From: Paenibacillus sp. FJAT-29882
GTDB taxonomy: Bacteria; Bacillota; Bacilli; Bacillales; DSM-1321
NCBI RefSeq assembly: GCF_001510645.1
Contig: NZ_LMVB01000009.1
Span: forward strand, 1-64,000
Length of the DNA stretch: 64,000 nt
Reading direction: 5' to 3'
Both the position numbers and the translations under genes were made by a program. The notes under the pieces were generated by a model, which saw nothing but the letters and a program-made list of their open reading frames with translations, ran no database searches and had not been told where the DNA came from. Positions 1 to 12,476 of this stretch are shown one piece after another; the stretch's first letter is position 1, and the number at the start of each line of letters is the position of its first letter.

Positions 1-75
<75 letters not shown>

Positions 76-143
76 TATTGTTCTTGAAAAAAGCAAAAAC
101 CCTTCTTATTATCTAGTTTTGAAGGAATGATATTCCTTTATTG

Positions 144-260
<117 letters not shown>

Positions 261-273
261 AATTGAGAGGAGA

Positions 274-303
274 GGTCAGCTATTTATAGCTGATCTTTTT
301 TTA
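274..303 (+). terminator. rRNA operon terminator
   Basis: A hairpin of about 8 bp (GTCAGCTA / TAGCTGAT, loop TTTA) followed by a T run lies just after 5S. It is a standard intrinsic terminator for the rrn operon. Ends are accurate to a few bases. Confidence 0.8.
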
Positions 304-333
304 ATTTAAATGAGCCGTTTAAGGCACTCCTAC

Positions 334-377
334 GAAATCAAAAAACTCAGCTATTTATAGTTGAGTTTTTTGATTTC
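334..377. terminator. Long perfect inverted repeat, second (bidirectional) terminator
   Basis: A nearly perfect 44-base palindrome with arms GAAATCAAAAAACTCAGCTA and its complement. It has an A run before and a T run after the stem, so it can terminate on both strands. The stem core resembles that of the preceding terminator, giving tandem terminators after the rrn operon. Confidence 0.75.
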
Positions 378-674
378 TCACATATATACTCAATAAATAG
401 CATCCTTCCTGAAACTAACTATAGTAATGGTGCTTTTACACACCACTTTTATTGATTAAAGCTTTGCTTGGTATTGAAGGCTAACTCCTTGATTTAAGTT
501 TGAATTTTATAAATTTGTTTAGAGTTTTCTTTTCGAACAAAAATTAAAAATCATGCACAACCTTTCATTATGGTTAAATAAATCACTGAGTATTAAAAAA
601 ATTAATTTTCAAGTTAAAATACATAACAAATGGAAATAATGGATTATATAATCAAAAAAATAAATGCATCTAGG
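378..674. other. AT-rich spacer, no gene seen
   Basis: About 300 AT-rich bases between the rrn terminators and the ctsR promoter. I see no tRNA, no open frame with a ribosome binding site and no clear structured RNA. Confidence 0.6.
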
Positions 675-722
675 TTGCAAAATTGTTTTTTCGTTGTATA
701 ATGATAGTCAAATATAGTCAAA
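675..722 (+). promoter_or_regulatory. ctsR operon promoter with CtsR operator
   Basis: A -35 TTGCAA (675-680), 16-base spacer and perfect -10 TATAAT (697-702) form a SigA-type promoter. At 706-722 lies AGTCAAATATAGTCAAA, a close match to the CtsR heptad direct repeat (GTCAAA NAN R GTCAAA). It overlaps the expected transcription start, as in autoregulated ctsR operons. Repression by CtsR of its own operon and release on heat or protein stress is inferred from this site. Confidence 0.88.
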
Positions 723-742
723 GTCAGGATGGGGGAGGGCGA

Positions 743-1204
743 GTGAAAAATATATCTGATATTATCGAAGGTTATTTAAAACAAGTTCTCGAGATGAGTC
801 AGAAAGACATTTTAGAAATTAAAAGAAGCGAAGTAGCTGATAAGTTTCAATGTGTACCATCTCAAATAAATTACGTAATTAATACGAGATTTACCATTGA
901 ACGAGGCTACTTAGTGGAAAGTAAGCGCGGTGGTGGGGGTTACATTAGAATTATGAAGGTTCAAACACACGACCACGCGGATTTAATAGATCAACTACTG
1001 GCGTTAATTGGTTCTAGAGTTTCTCAAACAGCAGCTGAAGATATTATTATACGGCTTGTGAATGAGGATATTATTTCTAATAGAGAGGCGAAAATCATGC
1101 TTAGTGTGATTGATCGTTCTGTGATTTATATCGATTTACCTGTACGTGATGAATTAAGGGCAAGCATTTTAAATGCAATGCTAACCACTTTAAAATATAA
1201 ATAA
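743..1204 (+). CDS. ctsR: Transcriptional repressor CtsR
   Basis: Class III heat-shock repressor of clp genes, a DNA-binding dimer. The 153-residue product has the CtsR winged-helix domain in its first 75 residues. This includes the glycine-rich wing (KRGGGGYIRI) that reads the GTCAAA heptads and carries the arginine phosphorylation targets in B. subtilis. The C-terminal dimerisation domain follows. I chose the GTG at 743 because a strong GGGGGAGGG ribosome binding site lies at 730-739 and the protein then starts like B. subtilis CtsR; an in-frame ATG at 683 lies upstream of the promoter elements and cannot be used. First gene of ctsR-mcsA-mcsB-clpC, preceded by its own operator. Confidence 0.96.
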   Translation: MKNISDIIEGYLKQVLEMSQKDILEIKRSEVADKFQCVPSQINYVINTRFTIERGYLVESKRGGGGYIRIMKVQTHDHADLIDQLLALIGSRVSQTAAEDIIIRLVNEDIISNREAKIMLSVIDRSVIYIDLPVRDELRASILNAMLTTLKYK

Positions 1205-1225
1205 AGACCCGGCAGAGGTGATAAA

Positions 1226-1783
1226 ATGGTTTGTCAAGAATGTAATCAAAGACCAGCAGCTTTGCACTTCACAAAAATTATTAATGGTGAAAAGAAAGAA
1301 ATCCATATTTGCGATAAGTGTGCACAAGAAAAAGGTGATTTATTTATGCAAAGTGGTGCAAACGGATTTTCAATAAACAACTTATTGTCCGGTTTACTTA
1401 ATATAGAACCATTTCTTCAGCAAAAGAAAACGAGTACGTTTCCACATGTTGAAGAGTTAAAGTGTAAGAACTGTCATTTAACGTTTAAAGAATTTGTCCA
1501 TGTTGGGAAATTTGGATGTGCAACATGTTATGAGGAGTTTAAAGATAGTTTGGATCCTATTTTAAAAAGAGTGCATGGCGGCAATACTGCACATGTTGGG
1601 AAAATACCAGAAAGATTAGGCGAGAGCATTCATCTTAGAAAACAAATAAAGGATTTAAAAAGTGAACTGAAATCCCTCATTGATCAAGAAGAATTTGAAC
1701 AGGCGGCTTTGGTGCGAGATCAAATACGTTTACTTGAAAAAGGTGACGAAGCAGCTGCAGAGGAAAGGGGAAACCAGCTATGA
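1226..1783 (+). CDS. mcsA: McsA, zinc-finger activator of the arginine kinase McsB
   Basis: McsA binds and activates the protein arginine kinase McsB and so links protein damage to ClpCP degradation and CtsR inactivation. The 185-residue sequence has two CxxC zinc-finger modules (Cys3/Cys6 with Cys29/Cys32; Cys80/Cys83 with Cys98/Cys101). A C-terminal UVR coiled-coil motif spans about residues 139-174. Length matches B. subtilis McsA. It lies 21 bases after ctsR, preceded by AGAGGTG, and its stop codon overlaps the mcsB start by four bases (ATGA), consistent with translational coupling of the two partners. Confidence 0.95.
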   Translation: MVCQECNQRPAALHFTKIINGEKKEIHICDKCAQEKGDLFMQSGANGFSINNLLSGLLNIEPFLQQKKTSTFPHVEELKCKNCHLTFKEFVHVGKFGCATCYEEFKDSLDPILKRVHGGNTAHVGKIPERLGESIHLRKQIKDLKSELKSLIDQEEFEQAALVRDQIRLLEKGDEAAAEERGNQL

Positions 1784-2856
1784 CTTTAGATCACTTCGCG
1801 CAAAATGCAAAAAGCTCTTGGTGGAATGAAGCTGGTCCTGATGCGGATATTGTTCGAAGCTCCAGAATTAGATTGGCGAGAAACTTCAGGGATTATAAAT
1901 TCCCAACTATATACAATAAAGAAGAAGCCAACGAAATTATGGAGTTAGTAAAGGAAAAGCTAGAAAAGTCAAATGCCACTGTAGTGGGAAATTTGGAGCT
2001 TTTCGAATTAGAGAAGCTTGAACCTCTCGAAAGGCAGGTATTGGTTGAAAAACACTTGATCAGTCCCAATTTGGCCGAAGATTCCTTGTACGCTGCTTGT
2101 CTGCTATCTGAAAATGAGGAAATTAGCATTATGGTGAATGAAGAGGAGCATATCCGGATTCAATGCATGGTATCTGGTTTGCAGTTAACAGAAGCCTTGG
2201 AAGTAGCTAATAAATATGATGATTGGGTGGAGCAGCAGATTGATTATGCGTACGATGAAGAGAGGGGCTATTTAACAAGCTGTCCAACAAATGTAGGAAC
2301 AGGCTTAAGAGCGTCAGTTATGATGCATCTACCGGGTCTAGTCCTGACTCGTCAAATTAACAAAATTATCCCAGCAATTAACCAATTAGGTCTTGTTGTC
2401 AGAGGAATGTATGGGGAGGGCAGTAGTGCAGTAGGTAATATTTTTCAGATATCAAACCAGATTACACTTGGAAAATCAGAGAAAGATATTGTGGAAGACT
2501 TGACTAGTGTTGTTCAGCAAATCATTGCACAAGAAAGGTCTGCCAGAGAAGCATTAGTTAAAACCTCTCACATACAATTAGAAGATAGAGTATATCGTTC
2601 TCTTGGAGTTTTATTGAATGCGAGAATTATTGAATCAATAGAAGCTGCTACATGTATATCAGATGTTAGTTTAGGTATCGATTTAGGGTATATAAAAAAT
2701 ATAGAAAAAAGTGTAATGAATGAATTAATGATTTTAACGCAGCCAGGATTTTTACAAAAGTACGCAGGTGGACCGTTACAACCATATGAAAGAGATGTTC
2801 GCCGCGCTTCGTTAATACGTGAACGGTTAGATTCAGCCCAAATTGAAAATTCTTAA
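1780..2856 (+). CDS. mcsB: Protein arginine kinase McsB
   Basis: Phosphorylates arginine residues of CtsR and damaged proteins, creating the pArg tag recognised by the ClpC N-domain. The 358-residue product keeps the phosphagen-kinase fold hallmarks: the SSRIRLARN phosphate-binding segment near residue 27, the [14 protein letters not shown] loop around residues 168-181, and the RGMYGEGS loop near 208. Overlaps mcsA by ATGA and precedes clpC by 14 bases. Full length compared with B. subtilis (about 363 residues); no lesion seen. Confidence 0.96.
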   Translation: MTLDHFAQNAKSSWWNEAGPDADIVRSSRIRLARNFRDYKFPTIYNKEEANEIMELVKEKLEKSNATVVGNLELFELEKLEPLERQVLVEKHLISPNLAEDSLYAACLLSENEEISIMVNEEEHIRIQCMVSGLQLTEALEVANKYDDWVEQQIDYAYDEERGYLTSCPTNVGTGLRASVMMHLPGLVLTRQINKIIPAINQLGLVVRGMYGEGSSAVGNIFQISNQITLGKSEKDIVEDLTSVVQQIIAQERSAREALVKTSHIQLEDRVYRSLGVLLNARIIESIEAATCISDVSLGIDLGYIKNIEKSVMNELMILTQPGFLQKYAGGPLQPYERDVRRASLIRERLDSAQIENS

Positions 2857-2870
2857 GGAGGAATTATCCT

Positions 2871-5312
2871 ATGATGTTTGGACGATTTACTGAGAGAGCT
2901 CAAAAAGTATTAGCATTAGCCCAAGAAGAAGCTATTCGTTTGGGACATAATAATATTGGAACCGAACATATTCTATTAGGTCTCGTTCGTGAAGGAGAAG
3001 GTATTGCTGCAAAGGCACTATACGCACTGGGGCTTGGCTCAGATAAAATTCAAAAGGAAGTAGAAAACTTAATTGGCCGTGGTCAAGAGAAGGCTCAAAC
3101 GATTCATTATACCCCAAGAGCCAAAAAGGTCATTGAGCTTTCTATGGATGAAGCACGAAAACTTGGGCATTCTTATGTTGGTACTGAGCATGTTCTACTA
3201 GGGTTAATCCGTGAAGGAGAAGGCGTCGCTGCCCGTGTTCTTAATAATCTTGGAGTAAGTTTGAACAAAGCACGTCAGCAAGTACTACAACTGCTAGGGA
3301 GCAATGAGTCTGGTGGTCATCAGGGTACTACATCAGTAAATGCCAGTACGCCAACCCTAGATGGTTTAGCCCGTGATTTAACGGCAATTGCACGTGAAGG
3401 AAGTCTGGACCCGGTCATTGGCCGTAGTAAAGAAATCCAACGTGTGATCGAAGTGCTAAGTCGTCGTACAAAAAATAACCCAGTCCTAATCGGAGAACCG
3501 GGAGTAGGTAAAACAGCAATTGCAGAAGGACTTGCACAACAAATTATTAATAATGAGGTTCCAGAAATTCTTCGTGACAAGCGCGTTATGACACTTGATA
3601 TGGGGACTGTAGTAGCTGGCACGAAATACCGTGGTGAGTTTGAAGATCGTCTGAAGAAAGTGATGGATGAAATTCGCCAAGCTGGAAATATCATTTTATT
3701 TATTGATGAGTTACACACATTAATTGGTGCTGGTGGAGCAGAGGGAGCGATTGATGCATCCAATATTTTAAAACCTTCATTAGCTCGTGGTGAGTTGCAA
3801 TGTATTGGAGCAACGACTCTCGATGAATATCGAAAATATATTGAAAAAGATGCAGCCCTAGAACGCAGATTCCAGCCAATTACAGTTAATGAGCCTACAA
3901 TAGAGGAATCGATTCTAATTCTTAAAGGGCTACGTGATCGTTATGAAGCGCATCACCGTGTTTCAATTACAGATGAATCGATTGATGCAGCAGTTAAGCT
4001 TTCTGATCGTTATATTTCTGACCGTTTTCTTCCAGATAAAGCGATTGATTTAATTGATGAAGCTGGTTCGAAGGTTCGATTGCGTTCTTATACGACTCCG
4101 CCAAATTTAAAAGAATTAGAAGTGAAACTTGATGAAGTACGAAAAGAAAAAGACTCTTCTGTACAAAGCCAAGAGTTTGAAAAGGCAGCTTCTTTACGTG
4201 ATACTGAACAGCGATTAAGAGAGCAGCTGGAAGAAACGAAGAAGACATGGAAAGAAAAGCAGGGTCAAGAAAATAGTGAAGTAACAGTGGATGATATCGC
4301 TCACGTCGTATCAAGTTGGACGGGTGTCCCTGTTACAAGACTAGCACAAACAGAATCAGATAAATTATTGAATATGGAATCTATACTTCACGATCGTGTA
4401 ATTGGTCAAGAGGAAGCGGTCATTGCTGTTGCAAAAGCCGTTCGTCGTGCTCGAGCAGGCTTGAAAGATCCGAAACGTCCAATAGGTTCATTTATTTTCC
4501 TTGGACCGACAGGAGTCGGGAAAACAGAATTAGCAAGAGCATTGGCTGAATCCATCTTTGGTGATGAAGAGGCAATGATTCGTATTGACATGTCGGAATA
4601 CATGGAGAAACATTCGACTTCACGCCTTGTTGGTTCACCTCCGGGATATGTAGGATATGAGGAAGGTGGGCAATTAACGGAAAAAGTACGTAGAAAGCCG
4701 TACTCTGTCGTTCTATTAGATGAGATTGAAAAGGCTCATCCAGATGTATTCAACATCCTTCTTCAGGTATTAGAGGATGGGAGATTAACGGACTCTAAGG
4801 GTCGCACAGTAGATTTTAGAAATACGATTCTAATTATGACTTCTAATGTGGGGGCATCTGCTCTAAAATTGAATAAATATGTAGGATTTAACATTCAAGA
4901 TCAAGGTCAGGATTATAAGGATATGAAAGGAAAGGTAATGGAAGAGCTGAAGCGAGCATTCCGTCCAGAGTTCCTTAACCGTATCGATGAAACAATTGTA
5001 TTCCATGCACTTGAGAGAAAGCATCTGAAAGAAATTGTTACACTAATGTCAGCTCAACTTACAAATCGCCTAATCGAGCAGGAAATTCTCATTGAATTGA
5101 CGGATGCTGCGAAAGAAAAGATCGCTGAAGTAGGGTATGATCCCGAATATGGGGCTCGCCCAATTCGTAGGGCACTTCAGAAACACGTGGAAGATTACTT
5201 ATCTGAAGAGCTATTGAAAGGAAATGTTCAAAAAAATCATCCGGTTACTATAGATGTAAAAGACGGTGAATTTTTACTAAAATATGAAGAGCCGGTAAAT
5301 AGTAATATATAA
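2871..5312 (+). CDS. clpC: ATP-dependent protease ATPase subunit ClpC
   Basis: HSP100 unfoldase that feeds substrates to ClpP and binds arginine-phosphorylated proteins. The 813-residue protein has the double Clp-N domain (about 1-145), the first AAA+ module with Walker A GEPGVGKT near residue 208, a UVR/M-domain coiled coil at about 410-460, and the second AAA+ module with Walker A GPTGVGKT near 545. The VGF loop for ClpP docking ([10 protein letters not shown]) is present. ATG 2871 and ATG 2874 are both possible; the GGAGGAATT site fits either. It ends the operon and is followed by a strong terminator. Confidence 0.97.
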   Translation: MMFGRFTERAQKVLALAQEEAIRLGHNNIGTEHILLGLVREGEGIAAKALYALGLGSDKIQKEVENLIGRGQEKAQTIHYTPRAKKVIELSMDEARKLGHSYVGTEHVLLGLIREGEGVAARVLNNLGVSLNKARQQVLQLLGSNESGGHQGTTSVNASTPTLDGLARDLTAIAREGSLDPVIGRSKEIQRVIEVLSRRTKNNPVLIGEPGVGKTAIAEGLAQQIINNEVPEILRDKRVMTLDMGTVVAGTKYRGEFEDRLKKVMDEIRQAGNIILFIDELHTLIGAGGAEGAIDASNILKPSLARGELQCIGATTLDEYRKYIEKDAALERRFQPITVNEPTIEESILILKGLRDRYEAHHRVSITDESIDAAVKLSDRYISDRFLPDKAIDLIDEAGSKVRLRSYTTPPNLKELEVKLDEVRKEKDSSVQSQEFEKAASLRDTEQRLREQLEETKKTWKEKQGQENSEVTVDDIAHVVSSWTGVPVTRLAQTESDKLLNMESILHDRVIGQEEAVIAVAKAVRRARAGLKDPKRPIGSFIFLGPTGVGKTELARALAESIFGDEEAMIRIDMSEYMEKHSTSRLVGSPPGYVGYEEGGQLTEKVRRKPYSVVLLDEIEKAHPDVFNILLQVLEDGRLTDSKGRTVDFRNTILIMTSNVGASALKLNKYVGFNIQDQGQDYKDMKGKVMEELKRAFRPEFLNRIDETIVFHALERKHLKEIVTLMSAQLTNRLIEQEILIELTDAAKEKIAEVGYDPEYGARPIRRALQKHVEDYLSEELLKGNVQKNHPVTIDVKDGEFLLKYEEPVNSNI

Positions 5313-5325
5313 GGCAATGACAAGA

Positions 5326-5362
5326 AGAGGTACATACTATAATGTGATGTACCTCTCTTTTA
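5326..5362 (+). terminator. clpC operon terminator
   Basis: A 9-bp stem (AGAGGTACA at 5326-5334 with TGTACCTCT at 5348-5356) followed by C and a run of T. Intrinsic terminator separating the ctsR operon from radA. Confidence 0.85.
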
Positions 5363-5523
5363 TTAAGTGAATCTATATTTTTTTAGAAAATAGTTGGAAT
5401 GATTATGAGATAAGCAGGATTATTACGACTTCATACATAATATCTTTAGTGTAGGGATTTTTTTACATAAATATATTTAGGAATAAGAGGCTTATTTATT
5501 TTACTAAAAGAGAGGAAGCTATT

Positions 5524-6918
5524 ATGGCAACAAAGAAAAAGACAAAATTTATGTGTCAATCATGTGGATATGAGTCAGCAAAATGGATGGGGAAATGCCC
5601 AGGCTGTGGCGAATGGAACAAGATGGTTGAGGAAGTTGAAATTGTGAAGCCACAGAGACGCGGAGGAGCCTTTACGCATTCAGAGGGTATCACGGGAAAT
5701 GCAGAGCGTCAAAAAGCAATACCCATTACAACAATTGAAACGTTGCAAGAGCCAAGGATTGCTACGGATTTAGCTGAGCTAAACCGGGCATTAGGTGGAG
5801 GGATTGTTAAAGGGTCACTCGTTTTAATCGGTGGTGATCCGGGTATTGGTAAGTCAACACTTTTGCTACAAGTATCATCTCAACTCGCACAGAAGCAGAA
5901 GAAGGTCCTCTATATTTCCGGAGAAGAGTCTGTTAAACAAACAAAGCTACGTGCCGATCGACTTGGTGTTACATCTGACCATTTATATGTGTATTCAGAA
6001 ACAGATATGGATTATATCCAGCAGGCGATTGCTGAAGTGAATCCAGACCTTGTTATTATTGATTCCATTCAGACGGTCTACCAGTCGGAAGTCACCTCAG
6101 CCCCTGGAAGTGTATCACAGGTAAGGGAATGTACAGCTACTTTAATGCGCATCGCAAAATCGAATGGAATTGCCATTTTTATTGTTGGGCATGTAACGAA
6201 GGAAGGGGCAATTGCAGGTCCAAGATTATTGGAACATATGGTAGATACGGTATTATACTTCGAAGGAGAGAGACATCATACATATCGAATTATCCGAGCT
6301 GTCAAGAATCGCTTTGGCTCGACAAATGAAATGGGCATTTTTGAAATGAAAGAGAGTGGCCTGGAAGAGGTCGCAAATCCATCTGAAATTTTCCTCGAAG
6401 AACGGTCCCAAGGTGCCGCTGGTTCAACAGTCGTTGCCTCTATGGAAGGAACACGACCTGTGCTTGTGGAAATCCAAGCACTCGTATCTCCGACAAGCTT
6501 TGGAAACCCACGAAGGATGGCAACTGGAATTGACCATAATCGAGTATCGCTTTTGATGGCTGTTTTAGAAAAAAGAGTCGGTTTACTCTTACAAAATCAA
6601 GATGCCTATCTAAAAGTAGCGGGCGGAGTAAAACTGGATGAACCTGCAATCGACCTTGCTGTTTGTGTAAGTATTGCTTCGAGCTTTCGTGACAAATCAA
6701 CGAAACCTACGGATTGTATTATTGGAGAGGTAGGACTGACAGGTGAAGTTAGAAGAGTATCAAGAATTGAACAAAGGGTTCAGGAGGCGGTCAAACTTGG
6801 CTTTGAACGGGTGATTGTTCCAGCTAATAATATCAGTGGTTGGAGTGCACCTAAAGGAATTGAAATTATCGGAGTGTCAACCGTTGCGGAAGCTCTTAAG
6901 TATGCTCTAGGAGGCTAA
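5524..6918 (+). CDS. radA: DNA repair protein RadA (Sms)
   Basis: RecA-related, DnaB-like branch-migration helicase used in recombination and natural transformation. The 464-residue protein has an N-terminal four-cysteine zinc finger (Cys11, Cys14, Cys25, Cys28). The RecA-like ATPase has Walker [11 protein letters not shown] at about 103-112, and the RadA-specific KNRFG motif lies near 261. A C-terminal Lon-protease-like domain follows. Ribosome binding site AGAGGAAG precedes ATG 5524. Its stop is three bases before disA, the conserved radA-disA pair whose products interact in B. subtilis. Confidence 0.97.
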   Translation: MATKKKTKFMCQSCGYESAKWMGKCPGCGEWNKMVEEVEIVKPQRRGGAFTHSEGITGNAERQKAIPITTIETLQEPRIATDLAELNRALGGGIVKGSLVLIGGDPGIGKSTLLLQVSSQLAQKQKKVLYISGEESVKQTKLRADRLGVTSDHLYVYSETDMDYIQQAIAEVNPDLVIIDSIQTVYQSEVTSAPGSVSQVRECTATLMRIAKSNGIAIFIVGHVTKEGAIAGPRLLEHMVDTVLYFEGERHHTYRIIRAVKNRFGSTNEMGIFEMKESGLEEVANPSEIFLEERSQGAAGSTVVASMEGTRPVLVEIQALVSPTSFGNPRRMATGIDHNRVSLLMAVLEKRVGLLLQNQDAYLKVAGGVKLDEPAIDLAVCVSIASSFRDKSTKPTDCIIGEVGLTGEVRRVSRIEQRVQEAVKLGFERVIVPANNISGWSAPKGIEIIGVSTVAEALKYALGG

Positions 6919-6920
6919 AA

Positions 6921-7994
6921 ATGACAGACAAAAAAGCGTTTGAAAAGATAAAATTAGAAATCCTTCACATGATTGCCCCAGGTACACCATTAAGAGAAGG
7001 GATTGATAATGTCTTACGTGCTAATACAGGAGGACTTATCGTTGTTGGTGATAATGAGAAGGTCAGATCCATAGTCGACGGTGGATTTCAAATTAATTCT
7101 CCTTGTACACCAAGCACATTATATGAATTGGCAAAGATGGACGGTGCGATTCTTTTAAATGAAAAAGCGGATAAAATCATCCTTGCTAATGCACAGTTGG
7201 CACCAGACACATCTGTACCATCCAAGGAAACTGGTATGCGTCATAGAACCGCTGAGCGTGTGGCAAGGGAAACGAAATCACTTGTTATTGCAATTTCACA
7301 GCGGAGAAATGTTATTACCCTCTATCAAGGGAGTTTCCAATATGTACTTAAAGATATTGCTGTTATTTTAGCAAAAGCGAATCTTGCGATACAAACGCTG
7401 GAAAAATATAAAATTGTTTTGCAACAAAGTATTAATGACCTTGGTTTGCTTGAATTCGAGGATATGGTGACCTATACAGATTTATTGCAGGTCTTCCATC
7501 GCTATATTATGGTTTTAAGAATAAAAATTGAGTTAGTGAATTATTTGAATGAGCTTGGTACAGAAGGTAGATTAATCCGTCTTCAAATGAATGAGTTGCT
7601 TTTTGAATTGGAAAGTGAAGGGAAACTGATTGTAAAAGATTATGTCAATCAGAAGGGAGACCATCCACAGGAAATAATAGAAAAGCTGCACGAATTGGCC
7701 CAGCAGGAGAAGTTTGAAGAAGGAAATTTGTTAAAAGTACTGGGATATAATGGCTACATTCATTTGGATGAAACGATCAGTCCAAGAGGGTATCGAATTC
7801 TACATAAAATTCCGAGATTGCCATTTTTGATTGTAGAGAATCTTATCAATCAATTTAGTAATTTTATTACTATTTATCAGGCTTCTGTTGAAGAGCTGGA
7901 CGATGTTGAAGGGATTGGGGAAGTACGGGCGAATAAAATTCAAGAGGGTCTTAAGCTACTGAAAACACAACTTGTTGCAGAGCAAAGAATGTGA
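6921..7994 (+). CDS. disA: DNA integrity scanning diadenylate cyclase DisA
   Basis: Octameric enzyme that makes c-di-AMP from two ATP and pauses synthesis on branched DNA. The 357-residue protein contains the DAC domain motifs DGA (about residues 74-76) and RHRTAER (about 107-113). A linker helix bundle follows, then a C-terminal helix-hairpin-helix DNA-binding domain at about 310-350 (VEGIGEVRA). Length equals the family norm. GGAGG lies at the end of radA just upstream, so the two are co-translated. Confidence 0.97.
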   Translation: MTDKKAFEKIKLEILHMIAPGTPLREGIDNVLRANTGGLIVVGDNEKVRSIVDGGFQINSPCTPSTLYELAKMDGAILLNEKADKIILANAQLAPDTSVPSKETGMRHRTAERVARETKSLVIAISQRRNVITLYQGSFQYVLKDIAVILAKANLAIQTLEKYKIVLQQSINDLGLLEFEDMVTYTDLLQVFHRYIMVLRIKIELVNYLNELGTEGRLIRLQMNELLFELESEGKLIVKDYVNQKGDHPQEIIEKLHELAQQEKFEEGNLLKVLGYNGYIHLDETISPRGYRILHKIPRLPFLIVENLINQFSNFITIYQASVEELDDVEGIGEVRANKIQEGLKLLKTQLVAEQRM

Positions 7995-8148
7995 ATAGGG
8001 GGTGAATAATTTTTGACACTCCAATATGCGAATGCTAGGCTGAGGTATGGAAGTTATCTATATTTTATAGCGAAATCTTATCAAAATATTAAATAACAAG
8101 GTTTCGAATTATAATATTTGTTAATAATGAATAAAGGGAGGTGAAGGG

Positions 8149-9237
8149 ATGTTAAAACGCATTATACAAGCATGCTTCTTAATTGTCGGGGGAACACTTG
8201 GCATTGTGTTAATTCCGTGGCTATTGACGATGATACATGCAGATGATATTGCATTAATAAATAACCCTTATGTTACTGCTATTTTAGGAGCCATCATTTT
8301 TTATCTTATTACTTTTGGGGCTGTAGAGTATGTCGTTAATTTTATGAAGTGGCTTGAGGAACAGCTTGTCAAGGCACCGATTACGGATATTGTTTTCGGA
8401 AGTATCGGCTTGCTCGTGGGGCTCTTAGCTGCCTATATTATCGGTTCAGCGCTTAATGCCATCCAAGTACCTATTCTAAATACAGTAGCACCGATTCTTT
8501 TGACTTTATTGTTTGGGTATCTCGGCTTTCAGGTTGGATTTAAGAAGCGGGATGAATTCTTGAATTTATTCTCCAAAGCAGCAAAAAGGAAAATTCAAGA
8601 CAGTGAACAGGAGTTAGAAGAACAAAATCGAAAAATGAAAATACTTGATACAAGCGTCATTATTGATGGGAGAATTGCAGATATTTGTCAGACGGGATTT
8701 TTAGAAGGCGTGATTGTTATCCCACAATTCGTTTTGGCAGAGCTTCAACATATTGCTGATTCCTCAGACGCATTAAAAAGAAATCGTGGCCGTCGAGGTT
8801 TGGATATCCTTAATCGCATTCAAAAGGAATTATCGATTAAGGTAGAAATATATGAAGGCGATTTTGAGGATATTCAAGAGGTAGATAGCAAATTAGTTAA
8901 GCTTGCGAAAGTATCCAACGGTGTTGTTGTTACAAATGATTTTAACCTCAATAAAGTGTGTGAATTTCAAGGTGTACCTGTGTTGAATATTAATGATTTA
9001 GCAAATGCAGTCAAGCCTGTTGTACTACCAGGGGAAGAAATGAGTGTACAAGTCATTAAAGATGGGAAAGAGCAGAATCAAGGTATTGCTTATCTCGACG
9101 ATGGAACGATGATTGTTGTTGAAGGTGGAAGAGATTATATCGGCAAGCGGATCGATGTATTAGTAACGAGTGTCCTTCAAACATCTGCGGGTCGTATGAT
9201 TTTTGCAAAGCCTAAATTATTAGAAAAAGCATTATAG
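8149..9237 (+). CDS. yacL: PIN and TRAM domain membrane protein (YacL family)
   Basis: 362 residues with four predicted membrane segments (roughly 5-25, 44-62, 77-98, 107-128). A cytoplasmic PIN-like nuclease domain follows from about residue 163, with acidic residues in [15 protein letters not shown] and [10 protein letters not shown], then a TRAM RNA-binding domain at about 290-350. Matches B. subtilis YacL by architecture and by position between disA and ispD. A membrane-anchored RNase function is inferred from the fold only. GGGAGGTGAAGGG gives a good ribosome binding site for ATG 8149. Confidence 0.92.
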   Translation: MLKRIIQACFLIVGGTLGIVLIPWLLTMIHADDIALINNPYVTAILGAIIFYLITFGAVEYVVNFMKWLEEQLVKAPITDIVFGSIGLLVGLLAAYIIGSALNAIQVPILNTVAPILLTLLFGYLGFQVGFKKRDEFLNLFSKAAKRKIQDSEQELEEQNRKMKILDTSVIIDGRIADICQTGFLEGVIVIPQFVLAELQHIADSSDALKRNRGRRGLDILNRIQKELSIKVEIYEGDFEDIQEVDSKLVKLAKVSNGVVVTNDFNLNKVCEFQGVPVLNINDLANAVKPVVLPGEEMSVQVIKDGKEQNQGIAYLDDGTMIVVEGGRDYIGKRIDVLVTSVLQTSAGRMIFAKPKLLEKAL

Positions 9238-9262
9238 GAGGAAACAGAGTCTTATAGTGTAA

Positions 9263-9961
<699 letters not shown>

Positions 9962-9976
9962 AGAAGGAGAGATGAA

Positions 9977-10459
9977 ATGATGTTTAGAGTTGGACAAGGA
10001 TTTGATGTTCATCAGTTGGTAGAAGGAAGGCCATTGATTATTGGTGGAGTTACAATTCCTCATGAAAAAGGCTTACTTGGCCATTCAGATGCGGATGTAT
10101 TACTTCATACAGTAGCCGATGCATGTCTTGGTGCTATTGGGGCAGGGGATATTGGAAGGCACTTCCCAGATACAGATCCGGAGTATAAAGATGCCGATTC
10201 AGCGAAGCTACTTCAACACGTATGGGCGATTGTGAAAAAGGAAGGGTATGTACTTGGAAATGCGGATTGTACGATCATAGCCCAAAGTCCTAAAATGGCC
10301 CCCTATAATGAAAAAATAAAAGCAAGAGTAGCCGAGTTGCTGGAAGCTTCCGTGGATCAAATCAATGTGAAAGCAACGACAACGGAAAAGCTTGGTTTTA
10401 CTGGTCGTGGAGAAGGAATTGCTGCACAAGTTGCTGTACTCTTAGTGAAAGCGGAGTGA
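9977..10459 (+). CDS. ispF: 2-C-methyl-D-erythritol 2,4-cyclodiphosphate synthase
   Basis: Converts CDP-ME 2-phosphate to MEcPP with release of CMP, in the MEP pathway. The 160-residue (or 159) product shows the metal-binding GQGFDVHQL motif, [12 protein letters not shown], and the C-terminal [16 protein letters not shown] segment. Two tandem ATG codons (9977, 9980) could start it; B. subtilis IspF begins at the equivalent of the second. GAAGGAGAG lies 7 to 10 bases upstream. Confidence 0.96.
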   Translation: MMFRVGQGFDVHQLVEGRPLIIGGVTIPHEKGLLGHSDADVLLHTVADACLGAIGAGDIGRHFPDTDPEYKDADSAKLLQHVWAIVKKEGYVLGNADCTIIAQSPKMAPYNEKIKARVAELLEASVDQINVKATTTEKLGFTGRGEGIAAQVAVLLVKAE

Positions 10460-10583
10460 CCGCCAAGAGATACTTTATTCAATGACCTATTGATGGTAAA
10501 ATAAAACGAGACAACCCACATGGTTAGGCCAATCTGGGATTATGAAGTGACGTATGGAATGTATTCATTAGGAGGAGTCAGAT

Positions 10584-12041
10584 ATGAGCAGTGACATTCG
10601 AGTCAGATATGCACCTAGTCCAACAGGGCATTTACATATAGGTAACGCACGTACGGCTTTGTTTAATTATTTGTTTGCACGAAATCAAGGCGGGAAGTTT
10701 ATTATCCGGATTGAAGATACAGATCAAAAGCGGAATATTGAAGGTGGCGAAGAGAGTCAGCTTCAATATTTAAAATGGCTTGGGATTGAGTGGGACGAAA
10801 GCGTTGATATTGGTGGAGAATTTGGGCCTTACCGTCAATCTGAGCGAAATGATATCTACAAAGATTTGTATGAAGAGCTACTCGAAAAAGGCTTGGCATA
10901 TAAATGTTATTGTACCGAAGAAGAAATTGAAGCAGAGCGCGAGGAACAGCTTGCTCGTAATGAAACTCCGAAATATTCAGGGAAATGCCGTCATTTGACA
11001 GAAGAAGACCGGAGTAAGTTAGAAGCAGAGGGAAGAAAGCCTAGCATTCGCTTTGCAGTTCCATCCGACAAGGTCTTCACGTTTAAAGATATGGTTAAAG
11101 ATGACGTGTCCTTTGAAGCGGAAGGGATTGGCGACTTTGTTATTGTGAAAAAGGACGGGATTCCTACATATAATTTTGCGGTGGCGGTAGATGATCACTT
11201 GATGAAAATCTCACATGTACTTCGTGGCGATGATCATATTTCGAACACGCCAAAACAATTGATGATTTATGAAGCATTTGGTTGGGAGCCACCTATGTTT
11301 GGGCATATGACTCTTATCGTTAATGAGAGCCGCAAGAAATTAAGTAAACGCGATGAATCAATTATTCAATTTATTGAGCAATATGAAGAATTAGGGTATT
11401 TGCCAGAAGCGTTATTCAATTTCATTACATTATTGGGTTGGTCTCCGAGCGGTGAAGAAGAAATTTTTTCAAAAGAAGAGTTTATCAAAATGTTTGATGC
11501 AGACCGTTTGTCGAAATCACCGGCATTATTTGACACGCAGAAGCTAACATGGATGAACAATCAATATGTGAAACAACTTGATGTCAGCCGTGCTGTAGAT
11601 TTATCACTGCCTCATCTTGTAAAAGCAGGGAAAGTATCTGCTGAGCTAAGCGAAGAAGAAGCTAAATGGGTCTATCAATTAGTTGATTTGTATCAAGAAC
11701 AAATGAGCTTTGGTGCGGAAATCGTTGAACTATCACAACTATTCTTTAAGGAAGAACTGGATTTTGAAGGAGAAGCAAAAGAGGTACTTGCAGAAGAGCA
11801 AGTGCCAGAGGTTATGCAAGCATTCCTTCAAGAACTCGATACCCTTGAAACATTTACCGCTGACGAAATTAAGAAGGCCATTAAAGCCGTTCAAAAAAGT
11901 ACAGGACAAAAAGGGAAAAAACTTTTTATGCCGATTCGTGCAGCAGTTACAGGGCAAACACACGGGCCTGATCTACCGAAAGCTATTGCGCTTTTAGGGA
12001 AGGAAAAAATAAAACAGCGTGTAGAGAGCATTTTAAGTTAA
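10584..12041 (+). CDS. gltX: Glutamyl-tRNA synthetase
   Basis: Class I synthetase. In bacilli it charges tRNA-Glu and also misacylates tRNA-Gln for later amidation. 485 residues, the usual length. The HIGH signature appears as [15 protein letters not shown] near residue 10, and the KMSKS loop as KKLSKRD near residue 252. A CYC...C zinc-type segment lies near residues 106-132. The C-terminal helical anticodon-binding domain is complete. GGAGG precedes ATG 10584. The cysE T-box promoter overlaps the stop codon. Confidence 0.97.
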   Translation: MSSDIRVRYAPSPTGHLHIGNARTALFNYLFARNQGGKFIIRIEDTDQKRNIEGGEESQLQYLKWLGIEWDESVDIGGEFGPYRQSERNDIYKDLYEELLEKGLAYKCYCTEEEIEAEREEQLARNETPKYSGKCRHLTEEDRSKLEAEGRKPSIRFAVPSDKVFTFKDMVKDDVSFEAEGIGDFVIVKKDGIPTYNFAVAVDDHLMKISHVLRGDDHISNTPKQLMIYEAFGWEPPMFGHMTLIVNESRKKLSKRDESIIQFIEQYEELGYLPEALFNFITLLGWSPSGEEEIFSKEEFIKMFDADRLSKSPALFDTQKLTWMNNQYVKQLDVSRAVDLSLPHLVKAGKVSAELSEEEAKWVYQLVDLYQEQMSFGAEIVELSQLFFKEELDFEGEAKEVLAEEQVPEVMQAFLQELDTLETFTADEIKKAIKAVQKSTGQKGKKLFMPIRAAVTGQTHGPDLPKAIALLGKEKIKQRVESILS

Positions 12042-12066
12042 CAATTTGTTGGAAATGTAATATAGT
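12038..12066 (+). promoter_or_regulatory. Promoter of the cysE-cysS T-box transcript
   Basis: TTAACA (12038-12043), 17-base spacer, TATAGT (12061-12066). It overlaps the gltX stop codon and lies just upstream of the T-box leader, so it is the likely start of the cysES transcript. Confidence 0.6.
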
Positions 12067-12089
12067 ATTAGATAATTATTAGCTAAAAA

Positions 12090-12345
12090 ACGCGTAGATA
12101 GGGAGAAGTAAGAAAATGATGCTTGAAAGAGAGAACCATAACCTGCTGAAAGTGGTTTAAGCCCCTCATTTCCTGAAATGCACCCTGGAGCCCTTTGTTG
12201 AACTAACTGATAGTAGGCAAAGGCGGAATTTCCTCCGTTATCGGGAAATAAGTTGGAAACGGAAGCGCGATTCGCTGAACATTTCAAACAGAGTGGAACC
12301 GCGCTGACAAAGCGTCTCTGTCTATTGGACAGAGGCGTTTTTTTA
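12090..12345 (+). promoter_or_regulatory. T-box leader, Cys specifier (controls cysE-cysS)
   Basis: The diagnostic T-box sequence AGAGTGGAACCGCG lies at about 12289-12302. It is followed by the terminator hairpin GCGTCTCTGTC...GACAGAGGCGT plus T run (about 12311-12344). Stem I with a GGGAGAAGTAA bulge segment precedes it. In the predicted specifier loop I read GAAATGCACC, which puts the codon TGC (Cys) at 12179-12181. Uncharged tRNA-Cys should therefore favour antitermination and expression of serine acetyltransferase and cysteinyl-tRNA synthetase. The specifier is read by eye; the T-box identity is firm. Confidence 0.92.
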
Positions 12346-12476
12346 TTGAGTAAACCGAAACATCGTTCATGTGGAGAATGTTTAGCAAGTTCACAGGTAG
12401 CTAGAAAAGATCACACTGATCCATTACATCATGCTAAATAGAAAAGAATAGAAGGGATATATAGGAGGTAACAACG

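Noticed and set aside
262-680. tRNA genes after the 5S rRNA
   Set aside because: No cloverleaf or CCA-ended sequence found; only terminators and AT-rich DNA.
12253-12441. Small plus-strand open frame between gltX and cysE
   Set aside because: It runs through the T-box core and terminator, has no ribosome binding site and no recognisable protein similarity.
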